From an uncultured Bacilli bacterium (GTDB taxonomy: Bacteria > Bacillota_I > Bacilli_A > ML615J-28 > CAG-313): DNA of 64,000 nt. A model generated the notes under the pieces. It was not told where the DNA came from and did not search any database. It was given only the letters and a program-made list of their open reading frames with translations. Of this stretch, positions 24,074 through 33,289 are shown piece after piece. Positions within the stretch are counted from its first letter, which is position 1. Each line of letters begins with the position of its first letter. Location: assembly GCA_934133195.1 (NCBI GenBank), contig CAKPAZ010000002.1:35450-99449 (forward strand), in the 5' to 3' direction. Made by a program: the position numbers and the translations under genes.

Positions 24074-25771
24074 ATGGAGAAAGTGAATAAGAAACGAAAA
24101 GAACAAAATAGACTAGAGTATAAAGTCTACTCCTTAGGTGGTCTTGGCGTTGTTGGAATGAATATGTATGTAATTGAAAGTAATAGTGAAATTCTTATTA
24201 TGGATGCTGGCATTCTTTTCGCTGATGATGAACAAAAGGGTGTAAATTATGTAATTCCCGATTTTACTCATTTAATCGAAAATCAGGATAAAATTGTCGG
24301 ACTTTTTATTACCCATGGCCACGAGGACCACATTGGAGCTTTACCATTCTTACTTAAGAAAGTAAAAATTCCTGCCGTTTATGCAAGTGGTATTGCGATT
24401 GGACTTATTCAAAATAAAATGCAAGAATTTCCAGATATAACATATAATCTTCAACCATACTATGATAATTCAGAATTTACATTTAAAACTCTAAAGGTAA
24501 GTTTTTTTAGAACTAATCATAGTATTCCTGATTCATATGGTATTGCATGTAAAACGCCTTATGGATATATCGTTAATACTGGAGATTTCAAATTTGATTT
24601 TAGTCCAATTGGAGAAAAATGCGATTATTATAAAATGACTAAACTCGGTAGAGAAGGTGTGCTATGCTTATTAGCTGATAGTACAAATGCAGATATTGCT
24701 CAATTTTCAGCAAGTGAAAGAAAGATTGGAGAAAACCTAAATAATTTATTTAGTCAAATTGAAGGTCGTATTATTGTTGCGACATTTGCTTCTAATGTAT
24801 ATCGTGTACAACAAATTTTACAAGCAAGCATTAATTCTAATCGTGATATTATTGTTTTTGGACATAGTATGGAAAAAACAATTGAAGTTGCTTCAAGATT
24901 AAAGTACATTACAATACCAAAATCAAGAATCCACTTTGGTCGTGATTTAGGTAAACTTGACTCTAAGAAAGTAACTATATTATGTACAGGTTCACAAGGT
25001 GAACCACTTGCGGCTCTATCAAAGATTGCTAAAGGTACACATAAACAAATTAAATTATTACCTGATGATACTATTATTTTTTCAAGTAAACCAATACCTG
25101 GAAATGAACAATTCATAAATCGTAACATTAATATGTTAGTTCATGCAGGTGCACATGTTATCAAGAATAGTCCTTTAACTGACACTCATACAACTGGACA
25201 TGCCTCACAAAATGAAATTCGCTTAATGCTTTCATTTATGCAACCAAGATACTTTATGCCAGCACATGGTGAATATTCAATGCTTAAGCGTCATGCTAAT
25301 ATTGCTATATCAATGGGAATGCCTAAAGAAAATTGTTTTGTGTTAGACCCAGGAGATTCTTTATGCTTTAATGGTAAGGGAGCAAGAGTTATTAAAAATG
25401 ATATTGTTGCTTCTGATGTTTATCTAGATTCTTCTTTAAGTGATGTTGACAGCAACATTATCAAAGAAAGAATTAAAATGAGTGATGGAGGACTTGTTAG
25501 TATTACCTTTAGTATAAACAAAAATAAGAAAGTGGTTTATCCAACTCAAGTTGTAACTAGAGGATTTATGGTACCTAATTTATCACAAGAATTCTGTGAG
25601 TTCTTAAAACAAAAAGCAAATGAAGTTTTAGCAAATGCCTTAAAGCAATATAAAAACATTAATATTAAATATATTGAACGTCAAGTTGGGATTGCTTTAA
25701 GTCAAGATATATATCACAAGACTGAAAGAAGGCCTTTAATTGTAACTACTGTTAATATTATAAATAAATAG
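24074..25771 (+). CDS. rnj: Ribonuclease J
   Basis: A 565-residue beta-lactamase/beta-CASP RNase. The metal site THGHEDHIGALPFLL (HxHxDH), the downstream NTGDFKFD and ADSTNAD, the beta-CASP region with ATFASNVYRVQQI and CTGSQGEP, and the TDTHTTGHASQNE motif are all present, followed by the C-terminal dimerisation domain. RNase J acts as an endonuclease and 5'-3' exonuclease in mRNA turnover and rRNA maturation in Bacillota. Only one copy is in the window, so J1 or J2 cannot be assigned. ATG follows AAAGGAGG; a TATAAT lies at about 24032 with a weak -35. It is monocistronic with a strong terminator. Confidence 0.95.
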   Translation: MEKVNKKRKEQNRLEYKVYSLGGLGVVGMNMYVIESNSEILIMDAGILFADDEQKGVNYVIPDFTHLIENQDKIVGLFITHGHEDHIGALPFLLKKVKIPAVYASGIAIGLIQNKMQEFPDITYNLQPYYDNSEFTFKTLKVSFFRTNHSIPDSYGIACKTPYGYIVNTGDFKFDFSPIGEKCDYYKMTKLGREGVLCLLADSTNADIAQFSASERKIGENLNNLFSQIEGRIIVATFASNVYRVQQILQASINSNRDIIVFGHSMEKTIEVASRLKYITIPKSRIHFGRDLGKLDSKKVTILCTGSQGEPLAALSKIAKGTHKQIKLLPDDTIIFSSKPIPGNEQFINRNINMLVHAGAHVIKNSPLTDTHTTGHASQNEIRLMLSFMQPRYFMPAHGEYSMLKRHANIAISMGMPKENCFVLDPGDSLCFNGKGARVIKNDIVASDVYLDSSLSDVDSNIIKERIKMSDGGLVSITFSINKNKKVVYPTQVVTRGFMVPNLSQEFCEFLKQKANEVLANALKQYKNINIKYIERQVGIALSQDIYHKTERRPLIVTTVNIINK

Positions 25772-25802
25772 AAGCAATGTTTTCACATTGCTTCCTTTTT
25801 TA
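25771..25802 (+). terminator. Terminator of the RNase J gene
   Basis: Arms GAAGCAATG (25771-25779) and CATTGCTTC (25786-25794), loop of about six bases, then an uninterrupted T-run. It overlaps the last base of the gene's TAG stop and the 3' end of the convergent MFS gene. Confidence 0.9.
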
Positions 25803-27149
25803 TTCATCTAAATCATCAGTATCTTCAAATTTTTCCATTCCCTTTTTGATTTTAATTTTAGCGTTTTTATTTTCTTTAAATAGAGAAAATATGACTGCTG
25901 CAATAATCATTGTAACAAGAGCATAAATAAATAATATTTTGTAATGACCTTGTACTGTAATTAAGATACCAACAACAATTGGAGTAATACTTTGAGCTAC
26001 CATTGAGAAAGTATAGTATAATCCAGTATATTTTCCAACATTATCTTTATTTGATACTTCAACTAACATTGGATAACTATTAGCATTGATTAAAGCCCAT
26101 CCAATACCACAAATAATAATTGCTATAATAAAGACGATTGGATTGTACCAATTAAATACTCCTTCTAAAACAATTATTAAGAATCCTAGTATTAATGATC
26201 CAAGTCCCAAAAGAACGGTTTTCTTACGACCTATTTTTGCAGGTAGATTAATTGTAAATAAGAAGGTTAAAATTGAAGATAATGGAAGTCCTGCCATTAC
26301 AATTGTACCTACAAATGATTCTTCGCCGAATGTTTTCTTACAAAAAACACTATAGAATGATTCAACCGCGTTAAAACTAATAAACCAGAATAAAACTGAG
26401 AAAAGTAAAATTAAAGTATTAATTTTATCTTGTTTTGAAAGAGTAGTTTTTTCATTTAAAGAAGTATCTTCTTTAGTAAAACTTTCACTTAGTTTTTCGC
26501 CCTCTTCCATTTCTTCTTCCATTTCTTTGACTAACTTAGGTTCATTAATCTTTAGAATTAGGATTACTACTGCAAGTAGCATGAAGAATGAAGCGATTAA
26601 AAATCCCGCAATACCTTGAGATGTTAAATCTTTAAAGAAAATCTTGATAATCATTGCGATTAAACCACCAATTACAGCACCGATATAACCAACTAAATTG
26701 ATAATACCATTAGCTTGAGAACGTAGGGGTTTAGGAGTTACGTCTGGCATTAGTGCTACTGCAGGATTACGATAAGCATTCATTATTAATAGAATTACTA
26801 ACATCATAATTATTACTGCTGTTAATGAATTATAGCTATATGCTACAGCAACAAAAGGAAAAGCTATTGCTGATAATATCATACCAATTACCATATAAGG
26901 CATACGACGTCCCCATTTTGATTTTGTTTTATCTGATAAAGCACCAAATAAAGGGAGCATAAATACAGCGAACATATTATCTGCAGCCATGATGATACCA
27001 ATTAAATATGTTTTATCTTTTCCTAATAAATCTTCTAAGAATAAAGGACAATAATAGTTGTACATTTGCCATAACATTAGGATTGCAAAGAAAGCAAACC
27101 CCATATAAAAGGTTCTTTTATAATTCAGTTTAAGTTGTTTTTTCTCCAT
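25800..27149 (-). CDS. MFS transporter (SLC45/sugar-type)
   Basis: A 449-residue membrane protein with about twelve hydrophobic helices. The loop-2-3 MFS motif is GALSDKTKSKWGRRMPYMVIG, resembling the GDRxGRR signature and typical of the sugar-transporter-like branch related to SLC45/GPH carriers. A charged cytoplasmic loop rich in Glu and Lys (about residues 205-245) separates the two halves. The cargo is unknown; sugars or glycosides are the family norm. The ATG follows GAGGT. It has its own promoter at 27183-27211 and converges with RNase J. No regulator is adjacent. Confidence 0.88.
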   Translation of the reverse strand: MEKKQLKLNYKRTFYMGFAFFAILMLWQMYNYYCPLFLEDLLGKDKTYLIGIIMAADNMFAVFMLPLFGALSDKTKSKWGRRMPYMVIGMILSAIAFPFVAVAYSYNSLTAVIIMMLVILLIMNAYRNPAVALMPDVTPKPLRSQANGIINLVGYIGAVIGGLIAMIIKIFFKDLTSQGIAGFLIASFFMLLAVVILILKINEPKLVKEMEEEMEEGEKLSESFTKEDTSLNEKTTLSKQDKINTLILLFSVLFWFISFNAVESFYSVFCKKTFGEESFVGTIVMAGLPLSSILTFLFTINLPAKIGRKKTVLLGLGSLILGFLIIVLEGVFNWYNPIVFIIAIIICGIGWALINANSYPMLVEVSNKDNVGKYTGLYYTFSMVAQSITPIVVGILITVQGHYKILFIYALVTMIIAAVIFSLFKENKNAKIKIKKGMEKFEDTDDLDE

Positions 27150-27182
27150 TGTATTTTACCTCATTTCAATTTCGATACACTT

Positions 27183-27211
27183 ATTTTAACACATAATTAA
27201 AAAAAAACCAA
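27183..27211 (-). promoter_or_regulatory. Promoter of the MFS gene
   Basis: Minus-strand TTGGTT (27206-27211) and TAAAAT (27183-27188) with 17-base spacing. Confidence 0.55.
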
Positions 27212-27227
27212 CAATATGAATAAAAGA

Positions 27228-27265
27228 AAAGGTATTTATAAGATTATTTCTTCATAAATACCTTT
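27228..27265 (-). terminator. Terminator of the gerE-exonuclease unit
   Basis: Perfect 12-bp arms AAAGGTATTTAT (27228-27239) and ATAAATACCTTT (27254-27265), adjacent to the exonuclease stop codon at 27267, with a T-run on the minus strand. Confidence 0.85.
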
Positions 27266-27266
27266 A

Positions 27267-28130
27267 TTATTTATTGTTTTTGATTTCTTCTAAAAATAAA
27301 TGAAAGACTTCTGATGTAGCAACAGCATCATTTAAAGAATCATGATCTTGTACGATTGGAGCTTTCTTTCCAAATAATCCATATGCATTAAATAGACCAA
27401 TATCTGATTTAATACTATAGTAATTTTTAATTATTTGCATTAAATTGATTACTTGTTTTTTCTCTAGTATTTTGGGTTTATGGTGCATTTCACATGAAAG
27501 ATCAATTACATATATATCATTTCTTCCCCATACATAAACGATAGGTTGATACATAGTTAAAATATCTTGAAATGTTTTATAAAATTGATTATATGTTTGT
27601 GCATGTTTAAAATCTTTTTCCGTTAAATTAAGGAAATCATAGGTTCTATCGGTAATATCATTTTTATTAAATGGTAACACATTACTATGTTCTGTTAAAA
27701 CCACATTTCCTTCGCTATCTTCTAGATAAATACCATATTGTATTATTTCTGGTTTAAATCCAGCACCATGAACATATGAATAACTTGGCATTGTAAACTC
27801 TAGATCAAGAAACATACGATATGCATCTTTTGATAGTAGTTTATTTACACCTTTTTTTATCATATCAATATCAAAATAAGTAATAAAACCTCGAGATGTA
27901 GGACGCATTAGTTTTGTAAAGCTTACTACTTCTCTTGCCATACATTTATCTTTTTTTACTTTTTCACTTTTACAGATGAAATGTACATAAAGGCCTTCAT
28001 GAAGATATGGTTTAAATCTTTTGTATTGGCTTCTTCCAAAATAGAAAAATTCAATGCGATTTTTAACTTTAACTTCAAATATACGTTCATCTAGATTAAT
28101 TGATCTTATTTGCCCCCATACTGTTTGCAA
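27267..28130 (-). CDS. DEDDh-type 3'-5' exonuclease-like protein
   Basis: A 287-residue protein. The C-terminal two thirds form a DnaQ-like exonuclease: Exo I MFLDLEFT (Asp, Glu), Exo II around VWGRNDIYVID (Asp) and Exo III DHDSLNDA (His, Asp), so all DEDDh catalytic residues are present. The first 90 residues look like a small OB-type beta-barrel (VWGQIRSINLDERIFEVKV). KapD-like and other exonucleases of this group occur in spore formers. Translation appears to start at TTG 28130, with a weak AGTAGGCG upstream and no in-frame ATG nearby. It lies 16 bases after gerE and is probably co-transcribed with it, suggesting expression late in sporulation. DNA or RNA preference is unknown. Confidence 0.8.
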   Translation of the reverse strand: MQTVWGQIRSINLDERIFEVKVKNRIEFFYFGRSQYKRFKPYLHEGLYVHFICKSEKVKKDKCMAREVVSFTKLMRPTSRGFITYFDIDMIKKGVNKLLSKDAYRMFLDLEFTMPSYSYVHGAGFKPEIIQYGIYLEDSEGNVVLTEHSNVLPFNKNDITDRTYDFLNLTEKDFKHAQTYNQFYKTFQDILTMYQPIVYVWGRNDIYVIDLSCEMHHKPKILEKKQVINLMQIIKNYYSIKSDIGLFNAYGLFGKKAPIVQDHDSLNDAVATSEVFHLFLEEIKNNK

Positions 28131-28146
28131 GCTAATCGCCTACTTT

Positions 28147-28359
28147 CTATTTTATTTTTAGTTCGTTCATTTTTATTAATTCAAGAATTGCTTGGCTTCT
28201 ACCTTTGACACCAAGTTTTTGAATCACATTAGATATATGATTTCTAACTGTTTTACTACTAATATGAAATTTATCAGCTATTAATTCTGTATCATAGTTT
28301 TGTACAAGCAATTCAAAGATTTCTCTTTCTCGGGTTGTTAAAAAATTTTTTCTTGACAT
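28147..28359 (-). CDS. gerE: Spore-gene transcription regulator GerE
   Basis: A 70-residue protein that is a bare LuxR/FixJ-type helix-turn-helix domain with no receiver domain. It resembles Bacillus GerE almost end to end: TTREREIFELLVQ, KTVRNHISNVIQKLGVKGRSQA and the closing ELIKMNEL. GerE is the last regulator of the mother-cell cascade, activating coat and maturation genes with sigma-K. The ATG at 28359 follows GGGGA; a GTG at 28371 lacks a ribosome binding site. A sigma-K-like promoter lies at 28383-28410, overlapping the end of uvrC, as expected for a sigma-K-dependent gene. This is one of the clearest signs that the organism sporulates. Confidence 0.92.
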   Translation of the reverse strand: MSRKNFLTTREREIFELLVQNYDTELIADKFHISSKTVRNHISNVIQKLGVKGRSQAILELIKMNELKIK

Positions 28360-28382
28360 CTTTTTCCCCACACTTTCATTTT

Positions 28383-28410
28383 TATATTATGCAAGTTGGT
28401 TATGATTTGT
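28383..28410 (-). promoter_or_regulatory. Sigma-K-like promoter of gerE
   Basis: On the minus strand GTGAC (AC at 28409-28410) is followed after 17 bases by CATAATATA (28383-28391). The same GTGAC and CATAATATA boxes with equal spacing occur before the gene at 21643. Confidence 0.65.
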
Positions 28411-30205
28411 CACGATTCTTAACAACATCTTGTATCTTTAATGCAAGTTTTTCTGGAAAGCCTAAGGCCTTTAGTTTTTCTACACTTGTATTTTCAAGCT
28501 CTGTTAAATTTTCAAATTCTTTCATTAGTAATAGTTTTCTAGATTTTCCGATTCCTTCAATATTATCAAAAATGGATGTAAAAGCATTTTTGGTGTGTGT
28601 TTGTTTAAAAAATGTTATTGCGAAACGATGAACTTCATCTTGCATTGCTGTAAGGATTAAGAATAAATTACTTGTTTTATCAAGGTGAATTTCTTCAAAA
28701 TCACTTGTTACGATTGAGTCTGTACGATGATTATCATCTTTTGCAAGACCAATTAGCGGTATTTCAAGATTAAGTTTTTGTAATATTTCTTTAGCTGCTT
28801 TTACTTGAGGTTTACCACCATCAACAATAATTAAATTTGGCATTCTTCCATTTTCCCTTTGTAATCTGCTATAACGTCTGAAAATCACTTCTTGCATTGT
28901 ATGGAAATCATCTGCACCACTTACTGTTTTTACTTTATATTTTCGGTAATCTTTTGGTGATGGTGAACCATTAATGTAGGTGACCATTGCTGAAACAGGA
29001 CTTGCACCAGAAATATTAGAGTTATCAAAGATTTCTATTACTTCTGGATAAGGAATATTCAGAATGGTTCCTAATTCTTCTATTGGTTTAGTCGTTTTGC
29101 TGATTTTTATTAAACGCATCTTTTGAAGATTTTCCAAATTGTTTTGGGCATTTTCACATCCAAGTTTTACTAATTGTTTCTTTAATCCTTTTATCGGAAC
29201 AACAATATTTATTTCTAAGAGTTCATTAAGTATTTCATATCCCTCAATATATGGAATTAATAATTCAGTAGGTTTTAATTCTCTTCTTGCATCATAAAAC
29301 TCATATAGATACTCACATAAAATATCATCTAGATTGTCAATGATATCAAATACTTCTCCAGTTCGTTCAATTATTTTTCCAGAACGCATGTGAAGAATTT
29401 GAACACAAACAAGACCATCATGAACATAATAACCAAATACATCACGATCTTTACCATCAGTTATGGTCATCTTTTGTGGAGTTAATAATTCACTAATACT
29501 ATTTATGATATTACGATATTCAATGGCTTCTTCAAACATTAAGTTTTCTGCACAATAATTCATTTTTTCATTCAGTTCTTTTAGAAGAGTTTGGTTACTT
29601 CCTGATAAAACTTCTTGAACACTTGTTATATATTTTGTATAATCACTTTTTGTAATTGTGTTAACACAAGGTGCAAGGCATTGATGCATATCGTAATATA
29701 AACAACTTTTTTTAGGGATATGATTACATTTTCTAAATGGATAAATTTTGTTTAAAACTTCAACAGTTTCTCGACATGCCTTAACATTAGGAAAAGGTCC
29801 ATATATTTTTAATGGACGCATTTTTCCTTTTAGTTTAACTTCTCTTGTTAATAACAAACGTGGATTAGTTTCATTTGTTAAGACAATATATGGATATGTT
29901 TTATCATCCATCAGCATGATGTTATACTTTGGACGATATTCCTTTATAAAATTTAATTCTAGAAGAAATGCCTCTTTTTCTGAGCTTGTAATGATATATT
30001 CAAAGTCATATACATTTTGAACCATTTTAGTTGTTTTAGAATCATGAGAACCTGTAAAATAGCTCTTTAATCTATTTTGTAATATTTTAGCTTTTCCTAC
30101 ATATATTATGGTTCCAGATTCATCTTTCATTTGATAGCAACCTGGTTTTTTAGGAACAAGTGATAGCTTTAACTTAATACGTTCTTTTACTTCACTTTGT
30201 AACAT
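28400..30205 (-). CDS. uvrC: Excinuclease ABC subunit C
   Basis: A 601-residue nucleotide-excision-repair nuclease. The N-terminal GIY-YIG domain is seen as PGCYQMKDESGTIIYVGKAK; a Cys cluster (CNHIPKKSCLYYDMHQCLAPC) may hold a metal centre; the UVR motif that binds UvrB is NLMFEEAIEYRNIIN; the RNase-H-like 5' nuclease domain has the IVDGGKPQVKAA motif; and a C-terminal helix-hairpin-helix (IEGIGKSRKLLLMKEF) binds DNA. Length is normal. AGGAG precedes the ATG, 24 bases after rbfA, with no terminator between, so it is probably the last gene of the rimP-infB operon. Confidence 0.97.
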   Translation of the reverse strand: MLQSEVKERIKLKLSLVPKKPGCYQMKDESGTIIYVGKAKILQNRLKSYFTGSHDSKTTKMVQNVYDFEYIITSSEKEAFLLELNFIKEYRPKYNIMLMDDKTYPYIVLTNETNPRLLLTREVKLKGKMRPLKIYGPFPNVKACRETVEVLNKIYPFRKCNHIPKKSCLYYDMHQCLAPCVNTITKSDYTKYITSVQEVLSGSNQTLLKELNEKMNYCAENLMFEEAIEYRNIINSISELLTPQKMTITDGKDRDVFGYYVHDGLVCVQILHMRSGKIIERTGEVFDIIDNLDDILCEYLYEFYDARRELKPTELLIPYIEGYEILNELLEINIVVPIKGLKKQLVKLGCENAQNNLENLQKMRLIKISKTTKPIEELGTILNIPYPEVIEIFDNSNISGASPVSAMVTYINGSPSPKDYRKYKVKTVSGADDFHTMQEVIFRRYSRLQRENGRMPNLIIVDGGKPQVKAAKEILQKLNLEIPLIGLAKDDNHRTDSIVTSDFEEIHLDKTSNLFLILTAMQDEVHRFAITFFKQTHTKNAFTSIFDNIEGIGKSRKLLLMKEFENLTELENTSVEKLKALGFPEKLALKIQDVVKNRDKS

Positions 30206-30229
30206 AGCATTTCTCCTATTAAATTTAAT

Positions 30230-30568
30230 TTATTTTTTTAAGCTTTCAAGTATTGCATCAATTTTATTACCATATGCTAAAGATTCATCATATTTAAATC
30301 TTAGTTCTGGAGTTTTTCTTAAATCAAGACGATGAGCAAGTTCACTTCTTAAAAATCCTGTCGCATTGATTAATTGATTTGTTGTAGCGGCTTGCTCTGA
30401 TTCACTACCAAGAACAGTATACCAAATGGTTGCTAAAGATAAATCTTTTGTTACAGTTACTTTAGTTACTGATACATACTTTAATAATTCTGACTTAGCT
30501 TCTGTCATTAAGATTACAGCTAACTCTTTTTCAATCATTTTTTCAATTCTGTCAATACGGTATCCCAT
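30230..30568 (-). CDS. rbfA: Ribosome-binding factor A
   Basis: A 112-residue KH-type protein required for late 30S maturation. It has the family's N-terminal YRIDRIEKMIEKELAVIL, the VTKVTVTKDLSLATIWYTV strand pair and the LRSELAHRLDLRKTPELRF motif. It starts one base after the infB stop, a standard arrangement, and is followed by uvrC. Confidence 0.96.
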   Translation of the reverse strand: MGYRIDRIEKMIEKELAVILMTEAKSELLKYVSVTKVTVTKDLSLATIWYTVLGSESEQAATTNQLINATGFLRSELAHRLDLRKTPELRFKYDESLAYGNKIDAILESLKK

Positions 30569-30569
30569 A

Positions 30570-32978
30570 CTATTCCCTCTCTTTTTCTTCCATTACAAAA
30601 CATTCAAGAATATCGCCAACTTTAATGTCGTTATAGTTTTCAATTGTAATACCACATTCATAGCCAGCTTTTACTTCTTTAACATCATCTTTAAAACGTT
30701 TTAAAGATCCGATTTTTCCAGTATATACAACTATACTATCACGAACTACACGAACGCCACCATTTCTTACAAAGCTTCCGCTTAGTACATAACAGCCAGC
30801 AATTGTACCAACTTTACTAACTTTAAATGTTTCTCTGACTTCGGCTTGTCCAGATTCTTTTTCTTCAAATACAGGGTCTAACATACCTTTAACTGCATTT
30901 TCGATATCTTCTTGAAGTTTGTAAATAATATTATATAATCTAATTTCAACACCTTTTTCTTTTGCGAGATCAGTGATTTGAGCAAGAGGACGAATGTTGA
31001 AACCAATTATGATTGCATTTGATGCAATCGCAAGACTTATGTCATTATCAGTAATACCACCAACACGGGCACCAACAATGTTAATTCTTGTTCCTTCAAT
31101 TTTAATCTTATCTAATAAACCTTTAATTGCTTCAATGGAACCTTGAACATCACATTTAATAATTAAATTTAATGTTTTGATTGATCCATCATCTTCACCT
31201 TTAAAGATATCAGTTAAAGATGCGGCTTTTGCACCATTCTTTTCTTGACTAAATTTATTGAAGGCACGAGTTTCAGCAATTGCTTTAGCTTTTCTTTCAT
31301 CGTTAATTACAACAAATTTTTCACCAGCAAAAGGAACTTCCATAATACCTGTAATTTCAACTGGTTTTGATGGACCTGCTGATTTTATAGGTTGACCAAG
31401 TTCATTTTGCATAGCTCTAATCTTACCATAAGTATTACCAACTACAACAATATCACCAATTTTGATTGTACCATTTTGTACAAGTAGAGTGGCAACTGGG
31501 CCTTTTCCTTTGTCTAGTTTTGCTTCAATAACAGTACCAATACCAAGTCTATTTGGATTAGCTTTATAATCTTTCATTTCACTAACTAAGATTATCATTT
31601 CAAGAAGTTCATCTACACCTTTACCTGTTAATGCAGAGATTGGTACAAAGATTGTATCGCCACCCCATTCTTCAGCAAGAAGACCATATTCAGTTAATTC
31701 TTGTTTAATTCGATCAGGGCTAACACCAGGTTTATCCATCTTGTTAATAGCAACAATAATTGGTACATTAGCTGCTTGAGCATGTTCTATAGCTTCTTTT
31801 GTTTGTGGCATTACACCATCATCAGCTGCAACAACTAAAACAACGATATCAGTGATTTGAGCTCCTCTTGCACGCATTTCAGTAAATGCAGCATGTCCTG
31901 GAGTATCAATAAATGTAATTAACTTACCATTCTTTTCAACTTGATAAGCACCGATATGTTGAGTGATACCACCAGCTTCACCATTTACAACATGGCTACT
32001 ACGAATAGTATCTAGTAATGTTGTTTTACCATGGTCAACATGTCCCATAATTGTAACAATTGCTGGACGAGATACTAAATCTTTTTCATCGTCATCATCA
32101 AATGTCATTTCATCAAATCTAGTTAAATCGGTAATTTGTTTATCTTTTAACTCATAATTATATTCCATCGCAACAAGTTCTGCAGTATCTCTATCTAAGC
32201 TTTGTGTAGCGTTTGCTAAAATACCCATTGAGACAAATAATTTCTTTACAAGTTCTGTAACACTTAAATGCATTGCTTCCGCAATTTCCATTACAGTCAT
32301 TCCATTTTCATAGTATAGAACATTGTCTTCTTTATCTTCTTTAGTTGGAATGTTGCTTGTACGTTTTTCTTTATTCTTTGATTGTTTATTTTTATTGTTA
32401 TTTTTCTTCTTAGAATGTGGTGTTTGATTTTCTTCACCTTGAGTTTGTCTGCGTCCACGTCCTTTGTTTTCACGGGTAATATTATACTCATCATCTTCTA
32501 AGAATTCTTGATACTTTTCAAGAGTTTCTTCATCTACTCGTGGTTGAATTATTTCTTCAACTATTGGTTTTTGAACAACATGAGGAGTTTCCACTGGTTT
32601 TGGTTTTTCTTCAACCACTGGTTTTTTAGGTGCCTCAGTTGTTTGTTTTGGAGTAACACGAGGTTTTGGTTTTGATTCTGATGTTGGTTTAGATGCAGGT
32701 TTGTTTTTATTTTCTGCAACTTTAGGAGTTGATTTTGGTTTTGGCTTTTCTTCGACTGTTGGTTTTATCGCAACATGAGGTGCTTCAACTGGTTTTGGTT
32801 TTGGTGCTGCCTTTTTGAATGGATAAGGAACATTATAACGTTTCGCTAATTTCTTTTCAACATCCTTATCTATCATTGTTTCTTCTTTTAATGATACATC
32901 AACACCAACATTAGGTAGAATTTTTAAAAGTTCCGCTGGGGCTACTTTAAATATTTCTGCTAACTCTTTAACTTTCAT
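30570..32978 (-). CDS. infB: Translation initiation factor IF-2
   Basis: An 802-residue GTPase that brings fMet-tRNA to the 30S subunit. An N-terminal IF2N domain (about 1-50) is followed by a Pro/Lys/Glu-rich linker (about 55-200) containing two degenerate copies of a PVEAPHV/PVETPHV unit, a basic KKKNNNKNKQSKNKEKR tract and a second IF2N (about 225-270). The G domain has IMGHVDHGKTT (G1), DTPGHAAF (G3) and NKMDK (G4). Domains II to IV complete the protein. It overlaps ylxQ by 11 bases in the classic nusA-infB operon. Confidence 0.98.
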   Translation of the reverse strand: MKVKELAEIFKVAPAELLKILPNVGVDVSLKEETMIDKDVEKKLAKRYNVPYPFKKAAPKPKPVEAPHVAIKPTVEEKPKPKSTPKVAENKNKPASKPTSESKPKPRVTPKQTTEAPKKPVVEEKPKPVETPHVVQKPIVEEIIQPRVDEETLEKYQEFLEDDEYNITRENKGRGRRQTQGEENQTPHSKKKNNNKNKQSKNKEKRTSNIPTKEDKEDNVLYYENGMTVMEIAEAMHLSVTELVKKLFVSMGILANATQSLDRDTAELVAMEYNYELKDKQITDLTRFDEMTFDDDDEKDLVSRPAIVTIMGHVDHGKTTLLDTIRSSHVVNGEAGGITQHIGAYQVEKNGKLITFIDTPGHAAFTEMRARGAQITDIVVLVVAADDGVMPQTKEAIEHAQAANVPIIVAINKMDKPGVSPDRIKQELTEYGLLAEEWGGDTIFVPISALTGKGVDELLEMIILVSEMKDYKANPNRLGIGTVIEAKLDKGKGPVATLLVQNGTIKIGDIVVVGNTYGKIRAMQNELGQPIKSAGPSKPVEITGIMEVPFAGEKFVVINDERKAKAIAETRAFNKFSQEKNGAKAASLTDIFKGEDDGSIKTLNLIIKCDVQGSIEAIKGLLDKIKIEGTRINIVGARVGGITDNDISLAIASNAIIIGFNIRPLAQITDLAKEKGVEIRLYNIIYKLQEDIENAVKGMLDPVFEEKESGQAEVRETFKVSKVGTIAGCYVLSGSFVRNGGVRVVRDSIVVYTGKIGSLKRFKDDVKEVKAGYECGITIENYNDIKVGDILECFVMEEKERE

Positions 32979-33288
32979 TTGCTTTACCTTCTCTTTCTAA
33001 TTCAGCCAATATTGCTTTAGTAAATCCAGAATCATTTACTCCTATTACTTTAGGATTTGAGGTTCCTAAAGCTTGGGCAAGTTCATCGGTTGAATATTCT
33101 TTTATTACTGGTATTTTATAATAAAATGCCTTTTTTTCAACTTTATCAATTGTTCCAAGTGATGAGTCACTTGCAAGAACAATTAAATGTGTATGATTTC
33201 GATTTAAATTTTTTAATACAGCATCGGTTCCTAAAACTAGCTTTCCTGCTCTTTTAGCAAGTCCTAAATAACTAAATACTTTATTCAA
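32968..33288 (-). CDS. L7Ae-family ribosomal protein YlxQ
   Basis: A 106-residue L7Ae/L30e-type RNA-binding protein. YLGLAKRAGKLVLGTDAVLKNL and LIVLASDSSLGTIDKV fit the YlxQ family that binds kink-turn RNA. It sits between rnpM and infB, its usual place in Bacillota, with one base separating it from rnpM and an overlap with infB. No other function can be read from the sequence. Confidence 0.93.
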   Translation of the reverse strand: MNKVFSYLGLAKRAGKLVLGTDAVLKNLNRNHTHLIVLASDSSLGTIDKVEKKAFYYKIPVIKEYSTDELAQALGTSNPKVIGVNDSGFTKAILAELEREGKANES

Positions 33289-33289
33289 A

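Noticed and set aside
24754..25128. 124-codon minus-strand frame inside the RNase J gene
   Set aside because: Shadow of the beta-CASP domain; no start signals.
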